Positions 50,461-60,282 of a DNA stretch of 64,000 nucleotides are shown piece after piece (the first letter of the stretch is position 1; each line of letters begins with the position of its first letter). The DNA is taken from the NCBI GenBank assembly GCA_030619925.1, contig JAUXAL010000001.1, forward strand, positions 1 to 64,000, given 5' to 3'. The notes below the pieces were generated by a model that ran no database searches, was not told the origin of the DNA, and saw only the letters and a list, made by a program, of their open reading frames with translations. Both the position numbers and the translations under genes were made by a program. This stretch comes from Phycisphaerae bacterium. GTDB lineage: Bacteria; Planctomycetota; Phycisphaerae; Sedimentisphaerales; Anaerobacaceae.

Positions 50461-51203
50461 TTGGGTGTTTTGATCTACAGAAACCTCTTCTTAACCCAAC
50501 AGCTTAAACCGACAGATATTAAGCAGCGACAAAGTGCCAGGTGGATAGTCAAATGACTACGAGCTTTTTCATGCTCCGGCCAGAGAACGCAACCTATATA
50601 CTTGATGCTGGATGCTCGTTAGTGAGGAGTGAGCTAAAGTGCCTAAAGTGAGCTAAAGTTGGATACTCGATGCTTGATTCTCGATGCTCGAAATAGAGGC
50701 GAATTGACCATAGACGCCGGCCTGCGCTAGCGTTTCTGTCATTTGTATTTCGGATTTGTTTCGGATTTAGATATTCGAGCTTCGGATTTGATCACAGAAT
50801 GTAGGGTGCGATATTTCGCACCAGTTGCCTGGTTTGTCGAATTGCCCAAAATTAAGTGATAATCCAAGGATTAAAACGGTTGAGTACACCGCTGCCTTAC
50901 TCAAATCACTGTATAAAGTGAAAAGAAACTACCTATTTATTCGCCATTTTTCACTTGAAAGAGCAATAATTTGATTGTATTTTGTGTGAGTACAGCAGCG
51001 GCTGGGATTCCTCTGAATGACGAGAAGTTCGGGATGTAATACGGAAACCATATAAGAGACCTAATAAGAAGGAGGACTGGCCTAAGTCGTTTTCAAGGGA
51101 TTACTTATGGACTTCGGGCAAAGGGGTGTTATACTGACACTCAGAGAGGTCTGGAGTCTTATACGGAAACCATATAAACATTGTTCGCTATAGGAGAAAC
51201 ACA
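50461..51203. other. Intergenic region with short direct repeats
   Basis: ATACGGAAACCATATAA occurs twice (51039-51055 and 51161-51177), 122 bp apart, the second 27 bp before the ATG of the gene at 51204. GATGCTCGATACTCG-type low-complexity repeats lie at 50600-50690. No gene was seen. Confidence 0.45.
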
Positions 51204-51605
51204 ATGCACTATCTATTCTTTCTGTTGCCATTATTGATTCTGCTTTTGTGCACATCACACAGCACTTGGGCTCCGTTTCAATCCAATCAAGTAAAAGAGA
51301 TCTGCTCGCACATGACCGCCAAGGAAAGAAGGAGAGCTGTCGGACGAGGAGCTGTTTTTGGCTTGATTCTAGGTGGGCTCTTTGGAGTTATCGGATTCTT
51401 TGGAATGCCAATTGGCAAATGGCTTTTCGATTCATTTCTAACTGGTGTGATAATCATTCAGCCAGTGGCATTGATTGTCATGGGTATCTCATTTTGGAAA
51501 TTGAAACCACTGATAGATCAATCTCAAAAAGAGTTCCTTGCATCAACACAATGGTCGGAGGAGCAGGGGCTTACTTCAGACAAAATCGTATTGCGTAGAT
51601 CTTGA
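51204..51605 (+). CDS. Small membrane protein of unknown function
   Basis: This 133-aa protein starts with ATAGGAGAAAC upstream of the ATG. Residues 2-17 are hydrophobic (YLFFLLPLLILLLCTS). Two more hydrophobic helices follow at about 50-75 (GAVFGLILGGLFGVIGFFGM) and 80-100 (FLTGVIIIQPVALIVMGISF). The C-terminal 30 residues are polar. No family was recognised. It lies alone between repeat-rich regions. Confidence 0.5.
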   Translation: MHYLFFLLPLLILLLCTSHSTWAPFQSNQVKEICSHMTAKERRRAVGRGAVFGLILGGLFGVIGFFGMPIGKWLFDSFLTGVIIIQPVALIVMGISFWKLKPLIDQSQKEFLASTQWSEEQGLTSDKIVLRRS

Positions 51606-51796
51606 ACAATAGAGAATAATTAGGGACGTTTACTATTTTTAGGCTTCGTTCATAAGCAGTAGGTCGACCGAAAAACAAAATTAGCCCCAAGGTGCAAAGA
51701 AGAAAAAGCAGGCTGAAGCTGTAAATAAACAAAAGTAAAAAAACTTAGTAAGGTAACATAAATACGTAAACGTCAGATTAGATTCTATTAACCTTT

Positions 51797-51872
51797 GGTC
51801 ATCGATACTCGATACTAGATACTAGATACTCGATACTCGTCGAGAGTCGAGAATCGAGAATCGAGCATCCAG
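51797..51872. repeat. Degenerate GATACTCGATACTAG repeat
   Basis: Overlapping variants of ATCGATACTCGATACTAGAT and GAGAATCGAGAATCGAGCAT run into the leader of the DUF502 gene. The same low-complexity words recur near 25680-25770, 50150-50175, 50600-50690 and 59475-59520. Confidence 0.6.
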
Positions 51873-51888
51873 GAATTGGAGTCACAAA

Positions 51889-52449
51889 ATGAAGAAACTT
51901 GTGGATTATTTCGTTAAAGGCCTTTTGATTTTTGTTCCTACAGCCCTGACTGTTTTTTTGCTTGTGTGGGCATTTACCAGTATAGATGCAGTCTTTCGTG
52001 ATCTCTTTAGAATAGAGGTCCCCGGTTTGGGGCTCTTGCTAACGGTTGTATTGGTAGTCGTTATCGGTTTTATCGCGTCGAACTTTCTGGGCAGGAAGTT
52101 TTTCGCCCTTGTAGAAAAGGTCTTCACGGGGCTGCCGTTGGTAAAGCTGCTCTATTCAGCTGCAAAGGACATGATTGAGGCTTTCGCGGGTGAGAAAAAA
52201 AGTTTTGATAAGCCCGTACTTGTCACGGTCGTACCTGGGGCAGCCGCAAAGGTGGTTGGCTTTGTTACAAGAGACAGTCTCGAGAACCTTGGGCTTTCAG
52301 ACTATGTTGCAGTGTACCTGCCTCAATCGTACAACTTTGCCGGCAATGTCTTGCTCTTTCCAAAAGAGGCGGTTAAGCCGTTGGATATTGAAAGTTCGCA
52401 GGCAATGGCGTTTGTCGTCTCAGGCGGGGTCTCGGGTGGCTCTTCCTGA
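51889..52449 (+). CDS. DUF502 family membrane protein
   Basis: This 186-aa protein has two membrane helices (about 8-28, FVKGLLIFVPTALTVFLLVW; 46-66, LGLLLTVVLVVVIGFIASNF). The conserved DUF502 segments GLPLVKLLYSAAKDMIEAF and VVGFVTRDSL...YVAVYLPQSYNFAG follow. Function is unknown; members occur widely in bacteria and plants. Length is normal. The spacing before the ATG is repeat sequence, and no ribosome binding site is clear. Confidence 0.88.
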   Translation: MKKLVDYFVKGLLIFVPTALTVFLLVWAFTSIDAVFRDLFRIEVPGLGLLLTVVLVVVIGFIASNFLGRKFFALVEKVFTGLPLVKLLYSAAKDMIEAFAGEKKSFDKPVLVTVVPGAAAKVVGFVTRDSLENLGLSDYVAVYLPQSYNFAGNVLLFPKEAVKPLDIESSQAMAFVVSGGVSGGSS

Positions 52450-52609
52450 ACAAGGCTCGTGCTTCGCAGAGTAGTAGTAGTTCTCGGCCCTCATGTTTTC
52501 TGGCCGAGCTTTATCCGCCAGAGGCGGACAAGCCTGTGCCTGCGCCACCCCCATAGTTTGTAGTTCATATGATGAAATTGCTGCTAATATCACTCTCAGG
52601 GACACAAGA

Positions 52610-55378
52610 ATGAAAGCACTTATCAAAACCATTGTTCGAAGGATAGTCATTTCTGCTCTGACTGTTACATTTCTTTGCGTCGGTCCTGTCTTGGCAAGTA
52701 GATACACTTTTACCGTCTGTGGAGATAAAACATATCTCAACGGCAGGGAAATCCTTGTTAAGGGCCTGCGATGTTCCAACGCTCTTATATCTGATTGCGC
52801 CACAGAAGAACTGATAGCAAACCTGGACACGTTTGCATCCTATGGCGTCAACACGGTCAGCGTTTACTTCATGGGTTCAAGATTCGGGGATGTAAAGGGA
52901 TACAACGAAGATGCTACGCTAAATCCTGTCTATAGCACTCGCATGAGACGAATCGTAGAAGCAGCGGACCGCCGGGGCATGATTGTCTTAGTGGGTTGTC
53001 TCTATTGGGGCGGCTCCAGAGCCAAATGGGAAAGCTGGACTCAGACCCAGGCCAATACCGCAGTAGCTAATACCGTCCGCTGGCTCAAAGAAAATGACTA
53101 TCGCAACGTGTTCGTGGACGTTGACAATGAAGGCATGGCCCGAAAAGCCAAAGGATTTGACAACAGACAAATGGTGATAGCAGGCAAGAAAGTAGACCCT
53201 CACTGCGTCATAGCCACAAACTACAAAGGGGACCCTCCCCCTGAAGCCGACCTCGCTATTCATCACAGCAACAAAGTTCCCGGCAAAGCGTACATTGAGA
53301 GTGAGGGCACGCCAACAAATGCTCCGGGCCGATACTGGGGCACATACAGCAAGAAGGAAGGATACTACAACTATATCAACATAGGGATATATAATGCACA
53401 GATGAAGCAAAACCAGAAATCTATCACGGCCAGGCATCTCGAAAATGGATGGGGTTACATGTGTGCATCCACATGGCTTCAGTGTGTGGCCCCGCACGGC
53501 CCAAACAACAGGCCTGGCGGCGATGGTTCGGATACGAGTCCCGGCATCAAATGGTGGCTCGAATTCCTGCGAGATACATACGGTCCGTATACTTGTCTGA
53601 CGACGACAGTCAAGATTCGCCCCCCCGCCGCAGTCATCGCTTCTAAAAAGCAACGATCGCCTACGGCTGCCACGGTCGGCCAGTGGGATCGCTTCGAGGC
53701 ATCCATAGAGAACACACGCCTATACTCCAATCCATACAGGGATGTGGCACTCGACGTCGTCTACACTCGGCCGGACGGCAGCAAAGTGCAATCATGGGGT
53801 TTCTATGATGGTTCAAAAACGTGGAAGATTCGATTCATGCCGGACGTCCCCGGATTATGGCGGTACAAGGCAAATTTTTCAGACGCCCAACCGGGTAAGA
53901 ATGGACAGTTTCGATGTGTCAAGTCCGGCATACCCGGCATGATATCAACCGATGAAGAAAATCCCATCTGGTTTGGCTTCAAGGGAGGCGCACACATACT
54001 TGTAAGAAGTTTCCATGTGGGTGACCGCTTTTTTGCCGAGAACTTCGGCGACTCGCAACGCTCTGCTTTTCTCAATTGGGTTCAACAGCAGGGCTACAAT
54101 ATGCTGTCTGTTGCAAGTCACTACCTCAACCGCAACGCTGAAGGACGCGGAAAGAGCTGGCAGACTCCATGTCTCTGGGACTCAGACAGCCAACAACCAA
54201 AGGCCTCTGAGTACAGAAGAATGGAGTTGATTCTGGACAATCTTTCAGACCGCGGAATGATGATTTTTCCTTTCGCCGGTTTCTTCGGAAGGGATTCCAA
54301 TTATCCAAAGAGACCTTCGGAGCAGAGCCTATACATTCAGTACACACTCGGGCGAATCGGCCCTTACTGGAACATATTGTTCAATGTTGCGGGGCCCGAA
54401 CCGCTCGGCGGCAGAAAGAAGTTTCTGGCCGACGACATTGACCGCCTGGGCAGTGAGATAGCGCGTCTGGACGTATTCGGCCATCCGCTGTCGGTACATA
54501 ACAGAACAGGCGATGATTACTTTGGGAACAAGCCCTACATTAGTTATGTAACATTGCAGGGGGCCAAAACGACAGATCGAGCCAAACTCAGTGACGGACT
54601 TTTGCGAAACCACCACCGGTCAAAACCATTGTATGCACAGGAAACCCTCTGGGCAAACAACAAGTATCATCCGAAATACTCCACCGATGATATTCGCAAG
54701 AACGCTTACGTAATCCTGATGTCCGCCGCAACATTGAACTTTGCTGAGAACAACGGCAATAGCTCATCCGGCTTTTCAGGTACTCTTGATTTGGCAGACA
54801 GAAATCAGCGACTGCATGACATCGTGAAGATGGTATGGGATTTCTTTGAGTCAGTGCCATTCTACAAAATGACCCCCAGACAGGATTTGGTCGACAACGG
54901 TTTCTGTCTTGCCGAACCCGGCAGACGGTATCTCGTATATCTGCCGTCGGGGGGCACTGTAAATATTTCCTTACGCCGCGGACCATATGCTGTAACGTGG
55001 ATAAATGCCCAGAAACCTTCAGAGGGACCCCGCCCGGCGGGAACCCAAACGTATGACGCAGGCCGTACGGATGACGGCAAGAAACTCACGGCACCACCAC
55101 GCGGTGATGATTGGCTGTTGTATTTGACAAAGGCCGGTCGGCTTACCCCTTACGCAACGCGGGCACTCATAGATCGAGGACCCGATCCATTTGCTCAGAT
55201 ATCTCGGCTAAGCGCCGGCGGTCCCCGCCGTTCACCTCGGCGGTCGCCCAGCCCCGGTAGCGGATTTTCTTCAATTCCTCCCGCACCCTGGCCCAGTCGA
55301 TGCTGCCTTGCCCTAACGGAAAATCGAAGCCCTTGCGCATCCCTTCATTCATCGCAACGTCCAAGTTGTACTCCTTGA
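52610..55378 (+). CDS. Secreted glycoside-hydrolase-like protein (DUF5060/DUF4038) with a lost stop codon
   Basis: This protein of about 922 aa has a signal peptide (IVISALTVTFLCVGPVLA). Its first part (about 35-340) looks like a TIM-barrel glycosidase-type domain (TFASYGVNTVSVYFMGSRFG; MIVLVGCLYWGGSRAKWESW). A DUF5060-like Ig domain follows (TVGQWDRFEASIENTRLYSN, WKIRFMPDVPGLWRYKANF). DUF4038-like barrel sequence comes next (FLNWVQQQGYNMLSVAS; GRIGPYWNILFNVAGPEPLG), then a sandwich ending RGDDWLLYLTKAG. The frame then runs into about 75 residues antisense to the isomerase gene (55167-55378), of low-complexity Pro/Ser/Arg type, so the normal stop near 55130 has been lost. Substrate is unknown; plant or algal polysaccharide is likely. 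Confidence 0.78.
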   Translation: MKALIKTIVRRIVISALTVTFLCVGPVLASRYTFTVCGDKTYLNGREILVKGLRCSNALISDCATEELIANLDTFASYGVNTVSVYFMGSRFGDVKGYNEDATLNPVYSTRMRRIVEAADRRGMIVLVGCLYWGGSRAKWESWTQTQANTAVANTVRWLKENDYRNVFVDVDNEGMARKAKGFDNRQMVIAGKKVDPHCVIATNYKGDPPPEADLAIHHSNKVPGKAYIESEGTPTNAPGRYWGTYSKKEGYYNYINIGIYNAQMKQNQKSITARHLENGWGYMCASTWLQCVAPHGPNNRPGGDGSDTSPGIKWWLEFLRDTYGPYTCLTTTVKIRPPAAVIASKKQRSPTAATVGQWDRFEASIENTRLYSNPYRDVALDVVYTRPDGSKVQSWGFYDGSKTWKIRFMPDVPGLWRYKANFSDAQPGKNGQFRCVKSGIPGMISTDEENPIWFGFKGGAHILVRSFHVGDRFFAENFGDSQRSAFLNWVQQQGYNMLSVASHYLNRNAEGRGKSWQTPCLWDSDSQQPKASEYRRMELILDNLSDRGMMIFPFAGFFGRDSNYPKRPSEQSLYIQYTLGRIGPYWNILFNVAGPEPLGGRKKFLADDIDRLGSEIARLDVFGHPLSVHNRTGDDYFGNKPYISYVTLQGAKTTDRAKLSDGLLRNHHRSKPLYAQETLWANNKYHPKYSTDDIRKNAYVILMSAATLNFAENNGNSSSGFSGTLDLADRNQRLHDIVKMVWDFFESVPFYKMTPRQDLVDNGFCLAEPGRRYLVYLPSGGTVNISLRRGPYAVTWINAQKPSEGPRPAGTQTYDAGRTDDGKKLTAPPRGDDWLLYLTKAGRLTPYATRALIDRGPDPFAQISRLSAGGPRRSPRRSPSPGSGFSSIPPAPWPSRCCLALTENRSPCASLHSSQRPSCTP

Positions 55379-56042
55379 CGTGTACTTTGACGATCCGTTT
55401 CCCGAGGACCTCGATCCAGTGCTCAGGCCAGCCCCAGCGGACCACATTTCCCACATCGAAATACGCCTTCACGTACGGGCTGTCGAGCTCGTCGATGTAC
55501 CGCGCCATCGTCAGCGGCTCGATGAGAAAGGTGTTCCAGACATTCTCGATCAAGATGTGGATGCGTTTTTTCTCGGCGTACGGAATGGCCCGCCGAATCG
55601 TCGCCTGCGTGCGCCGGTAATTCTCCATGAACGAGCCCTTGGGGTCCGGCCGCACAATGTAGAGGACCGAGGTCGCGCCGTATAACGCTGCTTCGTCAAT
55701 GGCCCCTGTCAGATCAGGGTGGCTCGCGTTGACTACGCCGTGCACGCGGACCCCTACCTTCTCGCTGGCACGGGCCAGAACCTTCGGCTCCGGCGTTTCC
55801 TTGTCGAGAAGGTGCGTGGGCGTTTCGACGCCCTCGAACCCGACGTCTTTGGCCAATCTCAGCTTGTCTTCGACCGACAGGTCCTCTTCGATCATCATGA
55901 ACCCGACCGCCTTCCTGATACGGCCTCTGAACACTTGGGCACTGGCGGGCGATGGTCGGCCCAGCAGCACCGGCACTGCCGTACTTGCCAGGAACAGCCC
56001 GCTTCCTTGAAGAAAACAACGGCGATTGATTTGTGATTTCAT
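55167..56042 (-). CDS. Tat-exported sugar phosphate isomerase/epimerase-like TIM barrel protein
   Basis: This 291-aa protein has a Tat signal (NRRCFLQGSGLFLASTAVPV). The AP-endonuclease-2/xylose-isomerase-like barrel follows: AKDVGFEGVETPTHLLDKE, ENVWNTFLIEPLTMARYI, VKAYFDVGNVVRWGWPEHW, IVKVHVKEYNLDVAMNEGMR and WARVREELKKIRYRGWATAE. Metal ligands (Glu, Asp, His, Glu) appear present. DNA here is clearly richer in G and C than in the flanks. Its 3' end overlaps the converging hydrolase frame by 212 bp. It may have arrived by recent transfer. Substrate is unknown. Confidence 0.83.
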   Translation of the reverse strand: MKSQINRRCFLQGSGLFLASTAVPVLLGRPSPASAQVFRGRIRKAVGFMMIEEDLSVEDKLRLAKDVGFEGVETPTHLLDKETPEPKVLARASEKVGVRVHGVVNASHPDLTGAIDEAALYGATSVLYIVRPDPKGSFMENYRRTQATIRRAIPYAEKKRIHILIENVWNTFLIEPLTMARYIDELDSPYVKAYFDVGNVVRWGWPEHWIEVLGKRIVKVHVKEYNLDVAMNEGMRKGFDFPLGQGSIDWARVREELKKIRYRGWATAEVNGGDRRRLAEISEQMDRVLDL

Positions 56043-56287
56043 GTCTCAATCCTTAACAAAACAAGTAACTTGCGAAACTTAATTACAATCAATATATGCG
56101 CTCAAACGACCGTTGTCAAGCCAAAGGGCCGGTTGCTCCATATTTTCTTAAGCCTTCTTCTAAAATCCATTAAACAACTTCACTTTTTCCTTGTTTGGCC
56201 GTTCAACAGGCTTAAAATCCTATCAGGCAATTTTGCCACATTTTTAAGCAGTAGAAAAAATGCAACCAAAACGATAGGAGTTCTATA

Positions 56288-57337
56288 GTGTTACGCAGGA
56301 CATCCACTGATATTCAATATATTAATATATTACGGATTCTCGCACTCTTTGCGGTCATTAACGTTCATGTTTCCACATGGATGGCCTATAATACCACACC
56401 TCTAACTTTCGATTGGTGGGTGGGCAACTGGATTCATGCTATGACTCTGTGGTCCATCCCTGTTTTTGTGATGGTAAGCGGGGCACTACTTCTTGATGAC
56501 TCCAGGAACGAAACACCGATACGTTTCTACAAAAAGCGCGCGCAAAGAATCGTCGTTCCTTTGGTATTCTGGACCTTTTTTTATCTTGTCGTCAGAAAAG
56601 TAGTCGGCCACGAAGAACTAACGGCGGGATACGTAATCAAACTTATTCTAACAGCAGAGCCATATTATCATCTGTGGTTTCTCTATATGATAACAGGGCT
56701 GTATCTTGTAACGCCTCTGCTTCGTACTTATATCAAACATTCTTCTTCTAAAGAAAGAATTTCTCTAATTGTTATGATACTCATTTTGGCAAGTAGTTAT
56801 TCTCTAATCAACAACCTGGTCTTGGGCAACGAAAGGTCAATTTTCACTATATTTGTCCCTTATATTGGTTATTATTTGTGCGGTTACCAATTACGGTTTA
56901 TTGACCCGCGAAAAATATCGTCAAAATATCTCGCCGCAGTACTAATACTTTGCGTGATTTACACCGCTATGCTCACAGACATTTTCGTTAAAACATTAGG
57001 CCAGCCAAACGGCAGATTCCTTTATAACAGTTTCAGTCCTCCCGTCATCGTAATGTCGATAGCTGTTTTTTGGGCAGCCTATCTTATTAGCTGTCATGCA
57101 AAACCGCTGGAAGGCTTCGCGAAGGTTGCAGTCGAGCGGGTCGCCTCTGCGACTTTGGGAATCTATGTCCTGCATCCTATAATTCTTGAGTATATATGTG
57201 ATAGGCTCAGCAAGTATGCAACAGACGACAATTTTTTGTTGGGCCTTGCCGTAGTTCCTGTGATTACCTTTATTGGATGTTATCTGATTACCTCGCTTAT
57301 TATGAGAATTCCAGTTTTAAGACGAGTAGTCTGCTAA
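56288..57337 (+). CDS. Acyltransferase 3 family membrane protein
   Basis: This 349-aa protein starts at GTG 56288 with AGGAG 7 bases upstream. About ten membrane segments follow the acyltransferase-3 plan. YINILRILALFAVINVHVST holds the catalytic His of the R..A...V...H motif. ETPIRFYKKRAQRIVVPLVF is the conserved R-rich loop, and HLWFLYMITGLYLVTPLL the third segment. LGIYVLHPIILEYI closes the core. Such proteins add acetyl or other acyl groups to surface glycans. It is a single gene between the Tat isomerase and a polytopic membrane protein. Confidence 0.9.
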   Translation: MLRRTSTDIQYINILRILALFAVINVHVSTWMAYNTTPLTFDWWVGNWIHAMTLWSIPVFVMVSGALLLDDSRNETPIRFYKKRAQRIVVPLVFWTFFYLVVRKVVGHEELTAGYVIKLILTAEPYYHLWFLYMITGLYLVTPLLRTYIKHSSSKERISLIVMILILASSYSLINNLVLGNERSIFTIFVPYIGYYLCGYQLRFIDPRKISSKYLAAVLILCVIYTAMLTDIFVKTLGQPNGRFLYNSFSPPVIVMSIAVFWAAYLISCHAKPLEGFAKVAVERVASATLGIYVLHPIILEYICDRLSKYATDDNFLLGLAVVPVITFIGCYLITSLIMRIPVLRRVVC

Positions 57338-57594
57338 GATGCAGTTTCGCTCTTATAGCAGCCCTTCAGAGTACCTCAGTTAAGGAATCTACCTGTTTTT
57401 CATTTACTGTGTAAGCTTAAACCTCGAATTCGGCCATTTGCCCCATTTTTTCCCTTTATTCTGAGCTCAGAAGCTGCATAATTGTGCCTTTAATGAGCTT
57501 TGCATTATTAATGGAACTCAGGGTGGCACCCTCAAACTTTAAGTTTCATTTGTTTTACAAAAATCAATAAGATTTTGAAATCGAGCAGACTTTT
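57338..57594. other. Intergenic region, no gene seen
   Basis: About 257 bp were inspected. No ribosome binding site, RNA or clear terminator was recognised. Confidence 0.3.
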
Positions 57595-59460
57595 ATGAAG
57601 GCTCAGAGAATCTTAACTACAGTACGAAAACCTCTGGAGTATCGTCATCTTCCGGTGGTCTTTGCCGTCATTGCCTTTGCACTGTCGGTTCCGGCTCTGT
57701 GGAGGGGGTGGGAATCAATGGACGACCTGCGCCATCGCGCAAAGCTTGTTGAACCTTCCAGCCTTCCTCCAAGGCTGCATGATACCGGTCTTGTCCCTGA
57801 GAACTCTGGTAAACTGTTCACAATACTTTCAGATCTGCACACTGTCGTCCGTACCGGGAGCACTTTTGAAAAGCTTCGCGATTATGGTCTGCTGCCTTGG
57901 TGGACTCAGCAAGACTATCTGTCTTCCCAGTGGCGACCGGCCGATAGCTTCACGCATTGGCTCGACTATCGCCTGTTTCCGGATTCAGCGGCATTGATAC
58001 ACGTCCACAGTCTTCTCTGGTTCTCAGCAGTGATACTTCTGGTTACGAGCCTGTACAGGCAGTTGATGAAACCTTACTGGGTGGCAGGGCTGGCGGCACT
58101 GCTTTATCTTCTCGATGACAGCAACTCTGTGCCCGCAACGTGGATATGCAATAGACACCTACCGATTTCACTGGTCCTGGCTATTTCTTGCTTGTTAGCT
58201 TATCATAGGTGGCGCACGACTAATTCGCCGGCCGCAGCCGTTGTCTCACATCTGTGCTTGCTTGGCTCACTGTTAGCTACCGAAGGGGCAGTCGCCATCT
58301 TTGCTTACCTTTTTGCATACGCTGTTATTGTGGATCGTGGCAGCTGGCTCAGGCGGGCATTAAGCTTAGTCCCGGCCGTTTTGATAATTGTTCTATGGCG
58401 AATAGTCTATAGCGCACTGGGCCATGGTGCTTACGGAAGCGCTTTTATTATCGACCCCGCCCGAGAGCCCCTGCGCTACGCAGGAGCAGTACTGGAAAGG
58501 GCACCGATTCTGCTTTTTGCCCAATGGGGAGGCCCGCCTTCGGCAACTTTCAGCTTTGCCCGTGATTCCCTCAGAACGCCGCTCTGGTTAAGCGCCGTGG
58601 TCTTTCTTATTTTAGTTCTCATCGTGCTGTGGCCTTTGCTGCGCCGGAACCGGCTGGCACGCTTCTGGCTGATGGCAATGTTACTTTCAACTCTGACAAT
58701 TTGCGCGACCCTGCCTATGAACCGCAATCTCCTCTTTGTTGCGATTGGAGCTTTCGGATTGATGGCACAGTTCATCGGCTCCTTGTGGGCCAAAGAAGAG
58801 CCGCTGGCGAAAATGCGTCTGTGGCGAGTCTTAGCCTGGGTGTTCTGTATTTACTTTTTATTGGCGCACGTGCTATTTGCTACGGTCGGAAGGGTTGCAA
58901 CCCAACAGATGGTAAAATTTTCTCGTAAGGAATTTGACTCAACGACGCAGGTCGGCGAACTCCATGGAGTAGAGAACCAGGATTTAATCATAGTCAACGC
59001 TCCCAATCCGTTTAGTTTATTCTACCTGCCTACATATAGAGCCCACAACCGACAGTCTTTGCCTCGGACTATCCGCACGCTGGCTCCAGGGTTTCGTCCA
59101 ATAGAAGTCATTCGAACCGGCGAAAAGACTATTCTGCTGCGAGCCAAATCGGGCAATCTTCTGTCCTGCCGGCAGCGACATGACTTCCATTTCGTCTACC
59201 TTTACAGGACTTTCAACAATGGATTCCGGGATGACAGGTCCCCGATGCACGCCGGCGATAAAGTCGTCCTGCCCCCTCTCACCGTCGAGGTGGTTGATGT
59301 TGACAGCAACAACCGGCCGACGGAGGTGCTTTTCAGCTTTGTGGTTTCGCTGGACGATCCTTCTCTGAGATGGCTTGTGTGGGACTGGGATAAAGAACTT
59401 TATACACCTTTCCTCGTGCCGGCGATCGGACAAAAGTGTGAACTTGTAGGGCCGTTTTAA
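57595..59460 (+). CDS. Polytopic membrane protein of unknown function
   Basis: This 621-aa protein has about ten membrane segments in its first 440 residues (HLPVVFAVIAFALSVPALWR first; LVPAVLIIVLWRIVYSALG mid; LWLSAVVFLILVLIVLWPLL). A soluble C-terminal domain of about 180 residues contains DDRSPMHAGDKVVLPPLTVE and LFSFVVSLDDPSLRWLVWDW. The layout resembles GT-C-type glycosyltransferases or EPS membrane proteins, but no acceptor motif could be confirmed. The ribosome binding site is weak. Confidence 0.5.
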   Translation: MKAQRILTTVRKPLEYRHLPVVFAVIAFALSVPALWRGWESMDDLRHRAKLVEPSSLPPRLHDTGLVPENSGKLFTILSDLHTVVRTGSTFEKLRDYGLLPWWTQQDYLSSQWRPADSFTHWLDYRLFPDSAALIHVHSLLWFSAVILLVTSLYRQLMKPYWVAGLAALLYLLDDSNSVPATWICNRHLPISLVLAISCLLAYHRWRTTNSPAAAVVSHLCLLGSLLATEGAVAIFAYLFAYAVIVDRGSWLRRALSLVPAVLIIVLWRIVYSALGHGAYGSAFIIDPAREPLRYAGAVLERAPILLFAQWGGPPSATFSFARDSLRTPLWLSAVVFLILVLIVLWPLLRRNRLARFWLMAMLLSTLTICATLPMNRNLLFVAIGAFGLMAQFIGSLWAKEEPLAKMRLWRVLAWVFCIYFLLAHVLFATVGRVATQQMVKFSRKEFDSTTQVGELHGVENQDLIIVNAPNPFSLFYLPTYRAHNRQSLPRTIRTLAPGFRPIEVIRTGEKTILLRAKSGNLLSCRQRHDFHFVYLYRTFNNGFRDDRSPMHAGDKVVLPPLTVEVVDVDSNNRPTEVLFSFVVSLDDPSLRWLVWDWDKELYTPFLVPAIGQKCELVGPF

Positions 59461-59590
59461 CAACCTTTTGGCCTTGAATACTCGATTCTCGATACTCGTG
59501 AGCATCAAGTACCGAGACGCTTTATGTCAACGGCATATACGATTATGATACTGCAGAAGCTTATTTGACCCAACACGAAAGGACCCAGCA

Positions 59591-60157
59591 ATGAAAAAGC
59601 AAGTGCCATTGGACAAGGCAAAATGGCTGGTTGAGCCGGGCTGTGTTGTCCTGGTGACCTCCGGCACCATGGAAAAGCCGAACGTGATGACCTTTAGCTG
59701 GCAAACCCCTGCAAACAATGCCGATCCCTGCCTTGTACTGCTGGTTATAAATCATATCAGGTATTCTTATGAGCTGATAAAGCAGAATCACGAGCTTGTC
59801 ATCAATGTTCCCGGAGAAGAGCTGCTCGAACAAGCTCACTTTGCAGGGCAGGTAACAGGCAAAAACATTGATAAGTTCAGCCAAAGCGGACTGACTCCAG
59901 TGGCCGCAAAGATGGTTCAACCTCCGCTGGTCAAGGAATGTGCTGCTCATTTGGAATGTCGGGTGGCCGACATATTCAAAATGCAAACGCACGATTTGTT
60001 AGTTTGCGAAGTCGTCCGGGCATTAGCTGATACAGAGCTGTTTGACGGCAAGTGGATTCCGGAAAAATTTCACACATTACACTACCTTGGCGGCAACAAG
60101 TACGGCGTGATGGACCGTGCAATTGAGGCTCGCGGCAGAGGAAAAACACCGATGTAA
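59591..60157 (+). CDS. Flavin reductase-like (FMN-binding split barrel) protein
   Basis: This 188-aa protein has VLVTSGTMEKPNVMTFSWQT near the start (FMN phosphate contact), LVINHIRYSYELIKQNHELV, and FAGQVTGKNIDKFSQSGLTP. These match the flavin reductase/DIM6-NTAB family. It transfers electrons through FMN, and the partner is unknown. ATG at 59591 has AAAGGA upstream. A degenerate GATACTCG repeat lies before it at 59475-59520. Confidence 0.87.
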   Translation: MKKQVPLDKAKWLVEPGCVVLVTSGTMEKPNVMTFSWQTPANNADPCLVLLVINHIRYSYELIKQNHELVINVPGEELLEQAHFAGQVTGKNIDKFSQSGLTPVAAKMVQPPLVKECAAHLECRVADIFKMQTHDLLVCEVVRALADTELFDGKWIPEKFHTLHYLGGNKYGVMDRAIEARGRGKTPM

Positions 60158-60282
60158 CGGACTATCGCTCAGGGGACAACATAAAAAAGTTCGTTGCTTC
60201 GGTGCCGAGAAGCTGGACAGGGAAGGGAAAATTGTCTATAATCGTATTCGTCCGATTTAAATAAGTAGAAGAGAGGTGATTT

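Noticed and set aside
50267..50473. Repeat protein encoded by the 60-bp tandem
   Set aside because: The period is a multiple of three, so frames stay open on both strands; no ribosome binding site. Treated as non-coding.
52988..53653. 221-aa minus-strand frame opposite the hydrolase gene
   Set aside because: Antisense shadow of a gene with clear domains.
55699..56049. Plus- and minus-strand frames overlapping the Tat isomerase start
   Set aside because: They arise from high GC content; the isomerase has a Tat signal and barrel motifs.
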